Positions 43,108 through 52,302 of a DNA stretch of 64,000 nucleotides are shown here, piece after piece. Below the pieces are notes generated by a model that had not been told where the DNA came from, made no database searches, and was given only the letters and a program-made list of their open reading frames with translations. The translations under genes were made by a program, and so were the position numbers. This stretch comes from Friedmanniella luteola (GTDB lineage Bacteria; Actinomycetota; Actinomycetes; Propionibacteriales; Propionibacteriaceae): assembly GCF_900105065.1 (NCBI RefSeq), contig NZ_LT629749.1:2232001-2296000 (forward strand), read 5' to 3'. The first letter of the stretch is position 1; the number at the start of each line of letters is the position of its first letter.

Positions 43108-44001
43108 ATGGACACCAGGGACGACATCCGGGAGTTCCTGACCTCACGGCGCGAACGCCTGACCCCGGCCGCGGCCGGCCTGCCCGACTTCGGCGGCCGA
43201 AGGCGGGTGAAAGGCCTGCGCCGCGAGGAGGTCGCCCTGCTGGCCGGCATGAGCACCGAGTACTACGTGCGCCTCGAACGCGGGAACGCGGCCGGGGTCT
43301 CCGAGGCGATCCTCGACAGCATCAGCCGCGCCCTGCAGCTCGACGAGGCCGAGCACGCGCACCTCTACCACCTCGTCCGGGCGTCGAACCGGGGCGTTCC
43401 CCCGGCCCGCCGCCGCGGCCCGTCCCGCCCGCAGCGCGTGCGCCCGGGCGTGCAGCAGCTGATCGACACGATGCGCGACGTGCCGGTCTACGTCCAGAAC
43501 GGCCGTCTCGACGCGGTGGCCACGAACCGGCTCGGCGCCGCGTTGTACTCCGAGATGTTCGTGCTGCCCCAGCGGCCTGTGAACGCCGCGCGGTTCACGT
43601 TCCTCGACCCCCGTGCCCGGGCCTTCTACCGGGACTGGACGTCCAACGCGCAGCAGATCGTCGCCCTGCTGCGCGCTGAGGCCGGACGATCGCCGTATGA
43701 CCGGATCCTCACCGACCTGGTCGGCGAGCTGGCCACGCGCAGCGACGAGTTCCGCACCCTGTGGGCCTCCCACGACGTGCGGGTTCACCGCACCGGGACG
43801 AAGCAGATCCACCACCCCGTGGTCGGTGACCTCGACCTCACCTTCGAGGCGATGGACCTCACCTCCGAGCCCGGTCTGCAACTGCTCGCGTTCACGGCCG
43901 CACCAGGCTCCCCGAGCCAGGACGGCCTCCAGCTGCTCGCGGCCTGGGCCGCCACGGCTCGGCTCGAGTCGGACGTCGCTGAGCACCTGCCGCACCCGTG
44001 A
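43108..44001 (+). CDS. XRE-family regulator with MmyB-like ligand domain
   Basis: 297 residues. The N-terminal HTH (about 5-85) has the family's RRVKGLRREEVALLAGMS and TEYYVRLERGNAAGVSEAIL. The C-terminal two thirds is the MmyB-like domain (VYVQNGRLDAVATNRLG, FYRDWTSNAQQIVALLR, HHPVVGDLDL), thought to bind fatty-acid-like ligands. Such genes commonly stand divergent from a dehydrogenase they repress, as here with the SDR-AKR pair. Confidence 0.92.
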   Translation: MDTRDDIREFLTSRRERLTPAAAGLPDFGGRRRVKGLRREEVALLAGMSTEYYVRLERGNAAGVSEAILDSISRALQLDEAEHAHLYHLVRASNRGVPPARRRGPSRPQRVRPGVQQLIDTMRDVPVYVQNGRLDAVATNRLGAALYSEMFVLPQRPVNAARFTFLDPRARAFYRDWTSNAQQIVALLRAEAGRSPYDRILTDLVGELATRSDEFRTLWASHDVRVHRTGTKQIHHPVVGDLDLTFEAMDLTSEPGLQLLAFTAAPGSPSQDGLQLLAAWAATARLESDVAEHLPHP

Positions 44002-44317
44002 CCCTGCCACGCGTCACCCCTTGGTCGACCAGGTCCCCGGGTCCCGGCGGACCGCGGGCGCTCGACGGCGAGCACCAGAGGCCACGGCGGCGCGCTGGGC
44101 GAGCGGGACGCGGTGGCGTGGCCGGGCTGGGCCATCGGCCGCCGTCACCTTCGTGCGCTCTGGCGTGCCGTGCCGGCTTGCGCCAGGGTGGGTGTGGTTC
44201 CCGGGGACCTCGGTTGCGCCGAGCCGACCCGGGCGCCGTCGCCGGCTCCGTGCAGAAGTCACGGATCCGGGGCTCGAGCGGTTGCGGAGCGGACGTGGTC
44301 CGGAGGGGTGTGCCTCG
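44002..44317. other. 316-nt stretch without a supported gene
   Basis: Only Arg-rich frames with no family features. It ends with CGGAGG at 44301-44306, the likely ribosome-binding site of the GGT-like gene, although 11 nt from the GTG. Confidence 0.45.
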
Positions 44318-46000
44318 GTGGCGTTGGAGATCGAGCCGGCCGGCCTGGGACCCGGGCCGAGACCGGCGGCCGTGGCCACGGGGGCGATGGTGGCGACGTC
44401 GCACCCTGCGGTGACCGCCGCGGCGTTGGAGGTCCTCCGCGCAGGGGGCACGGCCATCGACGCGGCCCTGACAGCGATCCCGCTGCAGCAGGTGCTCGAG
44501 CCGCAGCTGTCGACCATCGCCGGCGGGTTCGGGATGCTGATCTGGGACGGGCGACGCAGCCGGAGCACCTATCTCCAGGCTGGCCCCGACCGTCCTCGGG
44601 GCTCGGCCTCCACCGCCGGGCTCCCGGTGACCTCAGGAGCGCGCGTCGCCGTGCCGGGAACTGTGGCGGGGCTGGCCGCAGCGGCGGAGCGCCTGGGGAC
44701 GCGCCCGTGGGCCAGCTACTTCGAGCCGGCGGTGCGGGCTGCTGACGAGGGCTTCGTCATGTACGGCCAGCTCGCCACGGCCATGGCCGCGGCCCGGACC
44801 CACCTGGTCAGCCATCCCTCCGGGGAGCAGCGCTACACACCGGACGGCTACCTGCCGCGGGTGGGGCAGCTGTTCCGGCAGCCCGCGTTGGCGGCCACGT
44901 TGGCTCGGATCGCCGCGCCCGACGGGGCGGAGTGGTTCCAGCGCGGCGCCTTCGCCGAGCACTTCGTCGAGTCGGTGGTCAGCTCCGGCGGAGTGATGAG
45001 CAGGGCCGACCTGGCCGCCTACGCCCCGCGCTGGGAGGAGCCGCTGGCGTACTCCTTCGACGGCCACGACCTGGTGGGACCCCCGCTACCCGACACGGGC
45101 GGGCTGTTCTGCGCCATCGCCCTCGGGCTCGCGGAGCGACTCGCCATCACCGACCTCGGGTGGTGGTTCCACTCCCCGCGAGCGATCGCCCTGGTGAGCC
45201 GGGTACTGGCCGAGGCCGAAGCCCTCACCTGGCGCTTCGGCGCCGACCCGTACGCGGTCGACGTACCCGTCGAGCTGCTGCTGTCCTCGAGCCATCTGGA
45301 CGCCGTGGCCGGCCTCATCGAGCAGACCACCGGCGGCGGCAGGACCGCGAAGGGCCACGCTCCACCGCCGGCGCGGACCGGACGAGGACCCGTCGGCAGC
45401 AACCAGCTGGTGGTGGTCGACCACGCCGGGAACTGGGTCTGCGTCCTGCACACGGGGTACGGCGGTTCGGACTTCGGCACCGGCCTGGTCGTGGACGGCG
45501 TCGGCGTCAACGCGGCGGGCGACTTCCCCGGCCTGAGCGAGGGGCCAGGTCGTCGGGTCATCGCCCCGCTGGCCTCCACCATGGTGCTCGACGACGGTCG
45601 ACCGGAGTTGGCGCTCGGCACCCCCGGCCTCCCACCGCCGTGCATCACGCTGGTGCTCCTCAACCTCCTCGGTCACCGGATGGCCCTGCAGGCTGCGGTC
45701 GAGGCGCCCCGCATCGTCGTCGACGTGGACGGGGCCGGGCCGCCGCAGGTCTGGCGGCGCACCTCGATCGCGGCTGAGGCGCCGATCCCCTCCACGACGC
45801 TCTCCGACCCGGCGGGCCACGACCTGGAGGTGCGCTCGCTGGGCGCCCACCATCCGAGCACCGGCCGGGTGCAGGCGGTCCTGCGTGACCATGGCGGCCG
45901 GTTGCTCGGGGTCACCGACTCGCGCGGCAGCGGTCTTGCCGCCGGCACTCCTGACCCGGCCTCGAGCCGACCGGGACCTGAGGGCCCGGTGACTGCTTGA
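44318..46000 (+). CDS. Gamma-glutamyltranspeptidase-family protein with Ser in place of the nucleophile Thr
   Basis: 560 residues. The large-subunit part has AMVATSHPAVTAAALEVLRA and GGTAIDAAL. The region where GGT cleaves itself normally reads TTHxSVVD; here it is GSNQLVVVDHAGN, so Ser361 replaces the catalytic Thr. The later GGSS oxyanion loop has become GTPGLPPPC. The order and length are those of GGT/acylase Ntn-hydrolases, but no signal peptide is seen. It may be a distant acylase, or may not self-process. GTG start. Confidence 0.78.
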   Translation: MALEIEPAGLGPGPRPAAVATGAMVATSHPAVTAAALEVLRAGGTAIDAALTAIPLQQVLEPQLSTIAGGFGMLIWDGRRSRSTYLQAGPDRPRGSASTAGLPVTSGARVAVPGTVAGLAAAAERLGTRPWASYFEPAVRAADEGFVMYGQLATAMAAARTHLVSHPSGEQRYTPDGYLPRVGQLFRQPALAATLARIAAPDGAEWFQRGAFAEHFVESVVSSGGVMSRADLAAYAPRWEEPLAYSFDGHDLVGPPLPDTGGLFCAIALGLAERLAITDLGWWFHSPRAIALVSRVLAEAEALTWRFGADPYAVDVPVELLLSSSHLDAVAGLIEQTTGGGRTAKGHAPPPARTGRGPVGSNQLVVVDHAGNWVCVLHTGYGGSDFGTGLVVDGVGVNAAGDFPGLSEGPGRRVIAPLASTMVLDDGRPELALGTPGLPPPCITLVLLNLLGHRMALQAAVEAPRIVVDVDGAGPPQVWRRTSIAAEAPIPSTTLSDPAGHDLEVRSLGAHHPSTGRVQAVLRDHGGRLLGVTDSRGSGLAAGTPDPASSRPGPEGPVTA

Positions 46001-46158
46001 TCTCGGTCGAGCGGCGGTGGCCGAGGCGGCGGTGGTGGGGTCCCGACGGCGGGGCTGGGTCGGTGTGCGTCCTGCGCAGCGGCCGGCGACGGCGCAGCAC
46101 GGTCCGGCTGGGCGACCGTCGGCGTTCTCCGGCCCGATGAGGTTGCTCTGACCTCCGG

Positions 46159-46485
46159 TGCCTGGAAACGGGCACACCCACCGGCCGGCACCCGAGGGCT
46201 GGGACCTCGAGGCACCGTTCCACTTCGTCGACGGCGTCGAGGCCGCCGTGGCCAAGGCGCAGGAGCTCGGGTGACCGCGTGGTCGAGGGCGCCGCCGGCG
46301 ACGTCGGTGGCCAGGTGCTGGCCGCGGGACTGGTCGACGAGGTGCGCACGGACGTCGTTCCCGTGGTGCTCGGGTCCGGCAAGCGCTACTTCGGGTCGGT
46401 CCACGCGCACCATCGGCTGGAGGACCCGGACGCGGTGATCCAGGGCGACCGGGTGCTCCACCTGCGCTACCCGGTGCGCCGCTGA
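46159..46485 (+). pseudogene. C-terminal remnant of a RibD-C/dihydrofolate reductase-family gene
   Basis: THRPAPEGWDLEAPFHFVDG, then VEAAVAKAQELG, ends at a stop near 46272. One frame over, it resumes DRVVEGAAGDVGGQVLAAG, then VVPVVLGSGKRYFG and VLHLRYPVRR. The same landmarks are intact in the gene at 56271 (TFHFVDD, AVSPVRLGSGTRLWE). The N-terminal half is missing and a frameshift lies at about 46272. Confidence 0.7.
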
Positions 46486-46585
46486 CCGCCCCCTCCGGCC
46501 CGCTCACCTCCACACCACTGCTCCGACGCGCGTCGGGCCGGCAGGTCACCGCGATGACCCCGGAGCGCCGTCGGGTGGTCACCTC

Positions 46586-46720
46586 TCAGCTGAGCGCGGC
46601 CCTGACGCAGTGCGTCCGGTACGGGAGGTCGACCGTGTCGACGTCGGGGAACCGGGCACCGAGGAACGCCGCCACCTCACCGTCGATCTGCGCCCGCTCC
46701 GCCGTCGAGGCGCTCCCGTA
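46586..46720 (-). pseudogene. C-terminal scrap of a methyltransferase-like gene
   Basis: The minus strand reads AAFLGARFPDVDTVDLPYRT then HCVRAALS and a stop. VxLPYRTxxxRA is a common ending of class I methyltransferases. Nothing upstream continues the gene. Confidence 0.4.
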
Positions 46721-46730
46721 GTCGCTACAC

Positions 46731-46924
46731 GTGGTGCAGCTGGCGGCTCAGGTGGACGAGCTGCGCGCCGGCGGCAGCCGGGTCGAGGCGGTCCTCCCGG
46801 ACAGCGGCTCCGAGCACCTGTTCGGCAAGAACGCGATGGACCTGTCGCTGCGCCGTCCGCTGCCCGGGCCGGTCACGCGCGCGGGACGGTGCTGGGTGAG
46901 CGGCTGGCGACGTTCTGGCGCTGA
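46731..46924 (+). pseudogene. C-terminal scrap of a patatin-like phospholipase gene
   Basis: VDELRAGGSRVEAVLPDSGS, then FGKNAMDLSLRRP, ends in one frame, and SAARAGHARGTVLGERLATF continues in the next frame to a stop at 46922. This is how bacterial patatin-like proteins end. A single-base change near 46858 shifts the frame. Confidence 0.5.
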
Positions 46925-46964
46925 CCCGGACCGTGCGAGCGGCTCGGTGTGTGACGATCACCCG

Positions 46965-47981
46965 GTGACTGCGGTTGAGCGCCCCTCGATGCCGTCGGAG
47001 CCCGCGCTGGAGATGCTGTGGGAGGCCGCTGACCCCCGTGACGCGCTCATGACGCGGTTCGGCTTCCCCGCCGGGGCCGCGGCGGGACGCTGGGTGGCCA
47101 CCGCCCTGGCCGAGCGCTGGGGCGTCCGCGTCGACTCCTGCGAGCGCATCGTGATGAGCGGTCACAACGCGCTGGCCTGGGTCGGCACACCCGGCGCCCG
47201 CCTGATCGCCAAGTGGTCGGTCGTCCCCGAGCGCTTCCCGCGCCTGGCGGGCCTGGCGCGGCTGCTGGTCTGGCTGGAGGGCCGGGGCCTGCCGGTCAGC
47301 GCGCCCGTCGCGACGCCGGAGGGCCACCACCAGGTCGAGCTCGACGGCGCGTCGGTCGGTGTCCAGCGGGAGGTCGCGGGCGATCTCCTGGACACGACGG
47401 ACGAGCGCGAGGTGCGTGCCGCCGGCGCGGTCCTGGCCCGCCTGCACGCTGCTCTCGCCGTCTACCCCGAGGCCGACCGGATTCCCGGCGTCGCCGGGCG
47501 GTCGGCCGGGTTGACGGACGAGCTCACCGGCTGGCTCGACGCCGTCCCGGATCATGTACCGGCCGCGGCGCGGGACGCCCTGCGTCGACTGGTCGCCGAG
47601 GCCCCCGGGGAGCCGTTGCCCGTGCAGCTCGTGCACGGTGACTTTCGGTCCGCGAACGTCCTCTGCGTCGGTCCTGCGGTGGCGGCCGTCCTCGACTTCG
47701 AGGAAGCCCGGCTCGATCACCGCGTCGTCGAGCTCGCGCGATCGGCGGTCCTGCTCGGCACCCGCTTCCGGGACTGGGGACCGGTCTCAGCCGAGGTCCG
47801 CACCTGGTTCCTCGACGGCTACGCGTCCGTGAGCCCGCTGACCCCGACCGAGGCGGCCTGGTGGGACGCTCTCGTCGCCTGGCACTCCGTGGCGATGATG
47901 CCGCGCGACGGGGATCCCACGGGGTGGGGGCCCGCGGCCCTGGCCCAGCTGTCGGAGCCGTGGTCCCAGCTCAGCTCGTGA
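46965..47981 (+). CDS. Aminoglycoside phosphotransferase-family kinase
   Basis: 338 residues with a kinase-like APH fold. LIAKWSVVPERF holds the ATP-binding Lys, VHGDFRSANVL the catalytic Brenner motif, and VLDFEEARLDH the metal Asp. The substrate is unknown; many such proteins phosphorylate small alcohols rather than antibiotics. The GTG follows GACGAT by 6 nt, a weak leaderless arrangement. An ATG eight codons on is an alternative. Confidence 0.8.
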   Translation: MTAVERPSMPSEPALEMLWEAADPRDALMTRFGFPAGAAAGRWVATALAERWGVRVDSCERIVMSGHNALAWVGTPGARLIAKWSVVPERFPRLAGLARLLVWLEGRGLPVSAPVATPEGHHQVELDGASVGVQREVAGDLLDTTDEREVRAAGAVLARLHAALAVYPEADRIPGVAGRSAGLTDELTGWLDAVPDHVPAAARDALRRLVAEAPGEPLPVQLVHGDFRSANVLCVGPAVAAVLDFEEARLDHRVVELARSAVLLGTRFRDWGPVSAEVRTWFLDGYASVSPLTPTEAAWWDALVAWHSVAMMPRDGDPTGWGPAALAQLSEPWSQLSS

Positions 47982-48018
47982 GGACGACCGCCGACCCGTC
48001 GTGGTCGGGTTCGAACAC

Positions 48019-48049
48019 CGGCCGCCCCGGACCACCAGCTCCGGGCGGC
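48019..48049. terminator. Imperfect hairpin between convergent genes
   Basis: GCCGCCCCGG and CCGGGCGGC pair with one bulged C around a 10-nt loop, in the gap between the kinase and FAD-oxidase genes. Approximate limits. Confidence 0.4.
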
Positions 48050-48104
48050 GCCGGAGCCGGCGACCGGGCGGAGCCGTTCCCCCGAAGGCGGCGACGGTGT
48101 CTGC

Positions 48105-49409
48105 CTACACGGTCGCCACGCTCCGGCTCGGCCGGATGTTCTGGTTGAGGTGGAAGACGTTCGCCGGGTCGACGGCGTCCTTCAGCGCCGTCAGCCGGTC
48201 CAGGACGGCAGCGGGGTAGGCGCGGCTCACGCCGGACTCCCCGTCGTCACTGAGGGCGTTCACGTAGGCCCCATGCGCGAACGGCGCGATGCGACCAGCA
48301 CACGCCCGCACCGTCGCCATCCGGTCCGCATCCTGCGCGGGGTCGGTCCAACGGGCGGCACCCATGTACTCGAAGGCCGTCCCGCGGTGCGCGAAAGCCG
48401 TCGCGTCCGCCGGGACGTCGGCGATCGCCCCACCGTGCGTCTGCAGGCTCGCCCCCATCGAGGGGTCGTGCGCCAGCAGCGCCTCGATCGCCGCGTCGGG
48501 CAGGCCGGGGAGGTAGTGGCCCTTCCAGTACCGCCGGAGGGCGTGGCCCTGCGGGGTGTCGCCGCACCGCTGGAGGTCGACGTACGTCTGCTCGACCACG
48601 CGCCGCTCCACGGGTGCGCCGAGGACCTCCAGGCTCCGGGCGAGCTCGCGGCCCCCGTCCGGGTCGCCGACCCAGACGAAGCCGAGGGTCGCGATGCCGC
48701 CCGAGATCGCGGCCGTGTAGGTCGCACGGCGCGGTCCGGCCAGGGCCAGGTCCCGCCAGCACGCCAGCGCCGGAGCGGCGTCCGCCGTCGGGAAGTCCAG
48801 CTCGACGGTCAGCGACCGGGTGCCGGTGGCGTGCAGCCGGAACTCGAACTCCGTCACCACGCCGAAGTTCCCGCCACCGCCGCGCAGGCCCCAGAAGAGC
48901 TCCGGGTTCTCCGCCGGCGACGCGCGCACCACCTCCCCGGCTGCCGTGACGATCTCGAAGGAGAGCACGTTGTCGCAGGCCAGCCCGTGCTGGCGGGCGA
49001 GCCAGCCCATGCCGCCACCCAGCGTGAGACCACCGACGCCGGTGTGCGACACGTTGCCGGCGGTCGTGGCCAGCCCGTGCTGCTGGGTGGCCGCGTCCAG
49101 CGCCCCCAGCAGGGCGCCACCCTGCACCCGGGCCCGCCGCCGCCCCGGGTCGACCCGGACCCCGCCCATCGGCGTCAGGTCGATCATCAGCCCGCCGTCC
49201 GGCACGGCGTGCCCGGCCACACCGTGGCCGCCACACCGCACGCCGACCTCCAGACCGTCCCGCCGGGCCAGGTCGAGCGCGGACACCACGTCGGCCGTCT
49301 CACGGCAGCGGGCGATCAGCGCCGGACGGCGGTCGATCATCGCGTTCCAGACCCGGCGCGCGCCGTCGTAGGCCGGGTCACCCGGTCGCAGGATCTCCAT
49401 CGTCCGCAT
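48105..49409 (-). CDS. FAD-linked oxidase of the berberine-bridge type
   Basis: 434 residues. VGVRCGGHGVAGHAVPDGGL carries the GGH whose His takes the 8-alpha FAD bond. TTAGNVSHTGVGGLTLGGG and FWGLRGGGGNFGVV are PP-loop motifs of the PCMH/VAO FAD domain. The C terminus NVFHLNQNIRP is the BBE signature. Substrate (sugar, alkaloid or polyketide) unknown. ATG at 49409 with GAGGA 9 nt upstream. Confidence 0.9.
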   Translation of the reverse strand: MRTMEILRPGDPAYDGARRVWNAMIDRRPALIARCRETADVVSALDLARRDGLEVGVRCGGHGVAGHAVPDGGLMIDLTPMGGVRVDPGRRRARVQGGALLGALDAATQQHGLATTAGNVSHTGVGGLTLGGGMGWLARQHGLACDNVLSFEIVTAAGEVVRASPAENPELFWGLRGGGGNFGVVTEFEFRLHATGTRSLTVELDFPTADAAPALACWRDLALAGPRRATYTAAISGGIATLGFVWVGDPDGGRELARSLEVLGAPVERRVVEQTYVDLQRCGDTPQGHALRRYWKGHYLPGLPDAAIEALLAHDPSMGASLQTHGGAIADVPADATAFAHRGTAFEYMGAARWTDPAQDADRMATVRACAGRIAPFAHGAYVNALSDDGESGVSRAYPAAVLDRLTALKDAVDPANVFHLNQNIRPSRSVATV

Positions 49410-49911
49410 GCCGCAGGTCCTCTCCCTCGATGCACCGACGACAGACAGACCACGCGTCCTCGGCGGACTCATCGGCCCCTCAGCCGCTACGCGGCGTCGT
49501 CGTGGACCGCCGCGGCTGGACGGTCTCCGTGTGCGGGTCGGATGCTGACGGGGAGGGTCGGCGACGAGGTGGCGGTGGCCGAGCGCCGCTCAGGCAGCCG
49601 CCGACGATCGGCTGACCGGCTGCGCGAGGCGGCCTCGTGGCTGGTGGTCTCGGCCCCTGCCCGGACGGCTGGCGTCTGCCGCGGGCCCTGGGGTTCGTGC
49701 TCGTCCCGGTCCTCCCGGACCGCTGGTCCTCCCTGCCCACGGGGTGAGCCCGAGCAGGCGACACCCCACCGCACGGGTCACCGGTGGCGGGGCAGCCCCC
49801 CTTGGCCCCGGGTGGACACCACGACCGACGGCACGGCCCGCCGGCCAGCCCGATGAGTCCCGGCGCTGCCCGCGGTCCAACCGTCGACCGCCGCGTCAGG
49901 AGGAGGAGCCG
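49410..49911. other. 502-nt stretch without a supported gene
   Basis: Only unrelated frames. It ends in a very strong AGGAGGAGG that serves the gene at 49912. I see no remnant I can name. Confidence 0.45.
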
Positions 49912-50337
49912 ATGGGCGACGAGCAGGAGATCCGCGAGCTGATCGAGCGGTGGGCGGTCGCCGTCCACGCCGGTGACCTGGAGACGGTGCTCGCCGACCA
50001 CGCACCCGACATCGTGATGTTCGACGTCCCGCCGCCGCACCGCGGCGTCCGCGGGATCGAGGCCTACCGCGAGACCTGGCCGGGCTTCTTCGCGTGGCAG
50101 GACGCCGGGGCGGTCTTCGAGATCGACACGCTGGAGGTGACCGTCGCCGCCGACGTGGCGTTCGCCTGGGCCCTGCTGCGGTGCGGCACGGCGACGGAGC
50201 TCGAACGTGAACCCGACGCCCGGCACCGCCTCACCCTCGGTCTGCGCCAGGTCGGCAGCCGGTGGACCGTCACGCACGAGCACCACTCCTTCGCCGACAC
50301 GAGCGCCCCCGCGGACGAGGCGGCGGCCGAGCCCTGA
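49912..50337 (+). CDS. SnoaL/DUF4440-like NTF2-fold protein
   Basis: 141 residues: EQEIRELIERWAVAVHAGDL, ADHAPDIVMFDVPPPHRGVR, VTVAADVAFAWALLRCGT and GSRWTVTHEHHSF, the pattern of ketosteroid isomerase-like proteins. Function unknown. AGGAGGAGG precedes the ATG with good spacing. It converges with the kinase gene at 50398. Confidence 0.85.
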   Translation: MGDEQEIRELIERWAVAVHAGDLETVLADHAPDIVMFDVPPPHRGVRGIEAYRETWPGFFAWQDAGAVFEIDTLEVTVAADVAFAWALLRCGTATELEREPDARHRLTLGLRQVGSRWTVTHEHHSFADTSAPADEAAAEP

Positions 50338-50397
50338 GGAGGCGACCGGCCCTCGACTCGAACGGAGGTCCTCGATCCAGCTGGTCACCCGGAGGGC

Positions 50398-51264
50398 CTA
50401 CCGCGGAGCGACCCGACTGGTCATCGCGTCGAGGGTCGGCCACGGCGGGCCCGCACGCAGCGAGCGGAGGAACTCCTGCCCCCACCGCCGCCGGTCCGGG
50501 AACTCGTCCCCCACCCTCCACCGCCACGCGGCGACCATCGCGAGGACGAGCTGCCGGCAGTCGTCCACGAGCTCGTGGTCGACGTCCCGGTAGTGCTCGC
50601 AGACGGCCGCGGGGACGTGGGCGAGGTCGAACTCGACGGGTCCACGGCAGAGCGTCTCGAAGTCGATGAACAGCGCCCCGTCGGTCGTGCCGAGCAGGTT
50701 GCCCGGGTGCGGTTCACCGTGGAGCAGCTGCTCCACGGCTCCCCGGTCCTCGATCCGCCGGCGCACGGTGCTGAGCGTCCCGCCGAGGAACGCCCGGTCG
50801 GCGTCGCCGAGCTCCGGCGACAGACCCGGGTCGGCGGCGATCTCTTCGGCCTCCGCGATCCGGTCCGTGAACCGCGGGCTCGCCAGGTCCACCTGGCGCA
50901 GGCCGGCGTGCAGCCGCTCCAGGGCCCGGGCGTAGTCAGGGGCGGGGACGTGGGTGGCAACGGGCTCGTGGTAGTCCCACAGCGTCACGTCGAAGCCGTC
51001 GCGGGTGCGCACCGTCGGGTCCACGCGAGGCTCGGGGACGCCCACCGGGCATCCTGCCCCGGCGAGCCGGCGGGCGCGCTCCAGCTCGAGCTGTGCGGCG
51101 ACCTCGCCGGCGTGGGTGACCCGGGCGACGACGTCGCAGGGCGTCAGCCGCAGCGTCAGCTTGTTCGAGTTGTGCAGGACGAGGGCGTCGTCGGCGCGCA
51201 GGTCGAGCTCCGACGCCACGGCGGTCGCCGCCCTGGTCGCGCGGGCCACGTCCGACGTCTGCAT
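50398..51264 (-). CDS. Phosphotransferase-family (APH) kinase
   Basis: 288 residues. LHGEPHPGNLLG is a Brenner motif with Glu in place of the usual Asp (HGExHxxN, as in some APH relatives). ALFIDFETLCRGPVEFDLAH holds the metal Asp. VVARVTHAGEVAAQLELE holds the N-lobe, with Arg where Lys is usual. The substrate is unknown. ATG lies 6 nt after TAGGGT, so leaderless. Confidence 0.83.
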   Translation of the reverse strand: MQTSDVARATRAATAVASELDLRADDALVLHNSNKLTLRLTPCDVVARVTHAGEVAAQLELERARRLAGAGCPVGVPEPRVDPTVRTRDGFDVTLWDYHEPVATHVPAPDYARALERLHAGLRQVDLASPRFTDRIAEAEEIAADPGLSPELGDADRAFLGGTLSTVRRRIEDRGAVEQLLHGEPHPGNLLGTTDGALFIDFETLCRGPVEFDLAHVPAAVCEHYRDVDHELVDDCRQLVLAMVAAWRWRVGDEFPDRRRWGQEFLRSLRAGPPWPTLDAMTSRVAPR

Positions 51265-51270
51265 CCCCCC

Positions 51271-51276
51271 ACCCTA
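51271..51276 (-). promoter_or_regulatory. -10 box for the leaderless kinase gene
   Basis: TAGGGT on the minus strand, then GGGGGG, then the ATG at 51264. Confidence 0.5.
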
Positions 51277-51378
51277 GGCAGGAGGCTCGCGGGACTCGCG
51301 AGGCGCGGTCACTCGCCAGATCGGGGGGTGGGCCTGGGCCCACGACCGCTGGTGGAGTACTGCCCGGGCCGTGGAGCG

Positions 51379-52173
51379 TCAGAGCGGCTTCCGCCCCGTC
51401 GGGTCGACCCCAGCCAGCATCATGCCCTGGCCCAGGGAGTGGTCGTGGGAACGGGTCAGGGGTCGATCGGCCGGGTCGCGGTACTGGACGAGCCAGGTGG
51501 TGCGCGCTTCCGTGCTCACGTTCACCCCGGACCCGTGGATGGTCAGGTAGCTGAAGAAGATGACGTCCCCGGCCTCGGCGGGGACGGCCGTGGCCGAGTC
51601 GAACGGGACGTCGGGCAGGTGGAAGCTGCCCTCGGGGTCGTGCTCGCGGGGCCCGCCGTGGTGGCTGCCGGGCACGACGCGGATGCAGCCCTTCTCCACC
51701 GGCGCGTCGTCGAGGTGGAAGATCGCGGCCCCCACCCGGTGCTCGGTGTGCGGGAAGAAGGGATGGTCCTGGTGCAGGGGAAAGGGGGAGCCGTTCTCCG
51801 GTGGCTTGACGAACAGCTTGGTGTGGTGGAGCTGCACGTTCGGCGTCCCCAGCACCGCGGCGACGACGTCGGTGAACCGCGGGTCCACCAGCAGCCGGGA
51901 GTAGGCCGCGGAGTAGAACTGCGCGTCGTGCAGATGCTGCAGCCTGGTCGCTGCTCCCCCGGACACGCCGGCCGCCGATCCCCAGGTCGGGTCGTCCTGC
52001 ACCGCGAGGGAGGCCAGCAGGCGATGGGTCTCCTGCCGGAGCTCGGCGGCCTCCTCCTTCGAGAGCAGCCCCCGGACCAGGACGAACCCCTGGTCGGCGT
52101 ACGCCTGTGCGTGGTCGGCCAGGTCGGAGGGCAGGGGCCGCTGGGCGACCGCCGTCGTGGACTGGGAGCTCAT
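51379..52173 (-). CDS. Phytanoyl-CoA dioxygenase (PhyH)-family oxygenase
   Basis: 264 residues from the ATG at 52173. FPLHQDHPFF gives the His-x-Asp iron ligands, SYLTIHGSGVNVS the distal His, and TEARTTWLVQYRD the Arg that binds 2-oxoglutarate. It hydroxylates a small molecule using Fe(II), oxygen and 2-oxoglutarate; relatives include ectoine hydroxylase and natural-product enzymes. The product is unknown. Confidence 0.9.
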   Translation of the reverse strand: MSSQSTTAVAQRPLPSDLADHAQAYADQGFVLVRGLLSKEEAAELRQETHRLLASLAVQDDPTWGSAAGVSGGAATRLQHLHDAQFYSAAYSRLLVDPRFTDVVAAVLGTPNVQLHHTKLFVKPPENGSPFPLHQDHPFFPHTEHRVGAAIFHLDDAPVEKGCIRVVPGSHHGGPREHDPEGSFHLPDVPFDSATAVPAEAGDVIFFSYLTIHGSGVNVSTEARTTWLVQYRDPADRPLTRSHDHSLGQGMMLAGVDPTGRKPL

Positions 52174-52302
52174 CGTCGATTCCGTCCCGTTCTGGAGCTG
52201 GTGGTGGCTGGTCGGACGGCCTGGCTCGGCCCTTCCTCGTCCACGATCCAACCGGTTGCCGGGGCCCGGATCAAGGTCCGGTCCGGATCGGGCCGGACCG
52301 CC

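Noticed and set aside
50398-51264. Antibiotic resistance kinase
   Set aside because: The APH fold alone does not show resistance; key motifs are variant and there is no resistance context. The same caution applies to 46965 and 55504.
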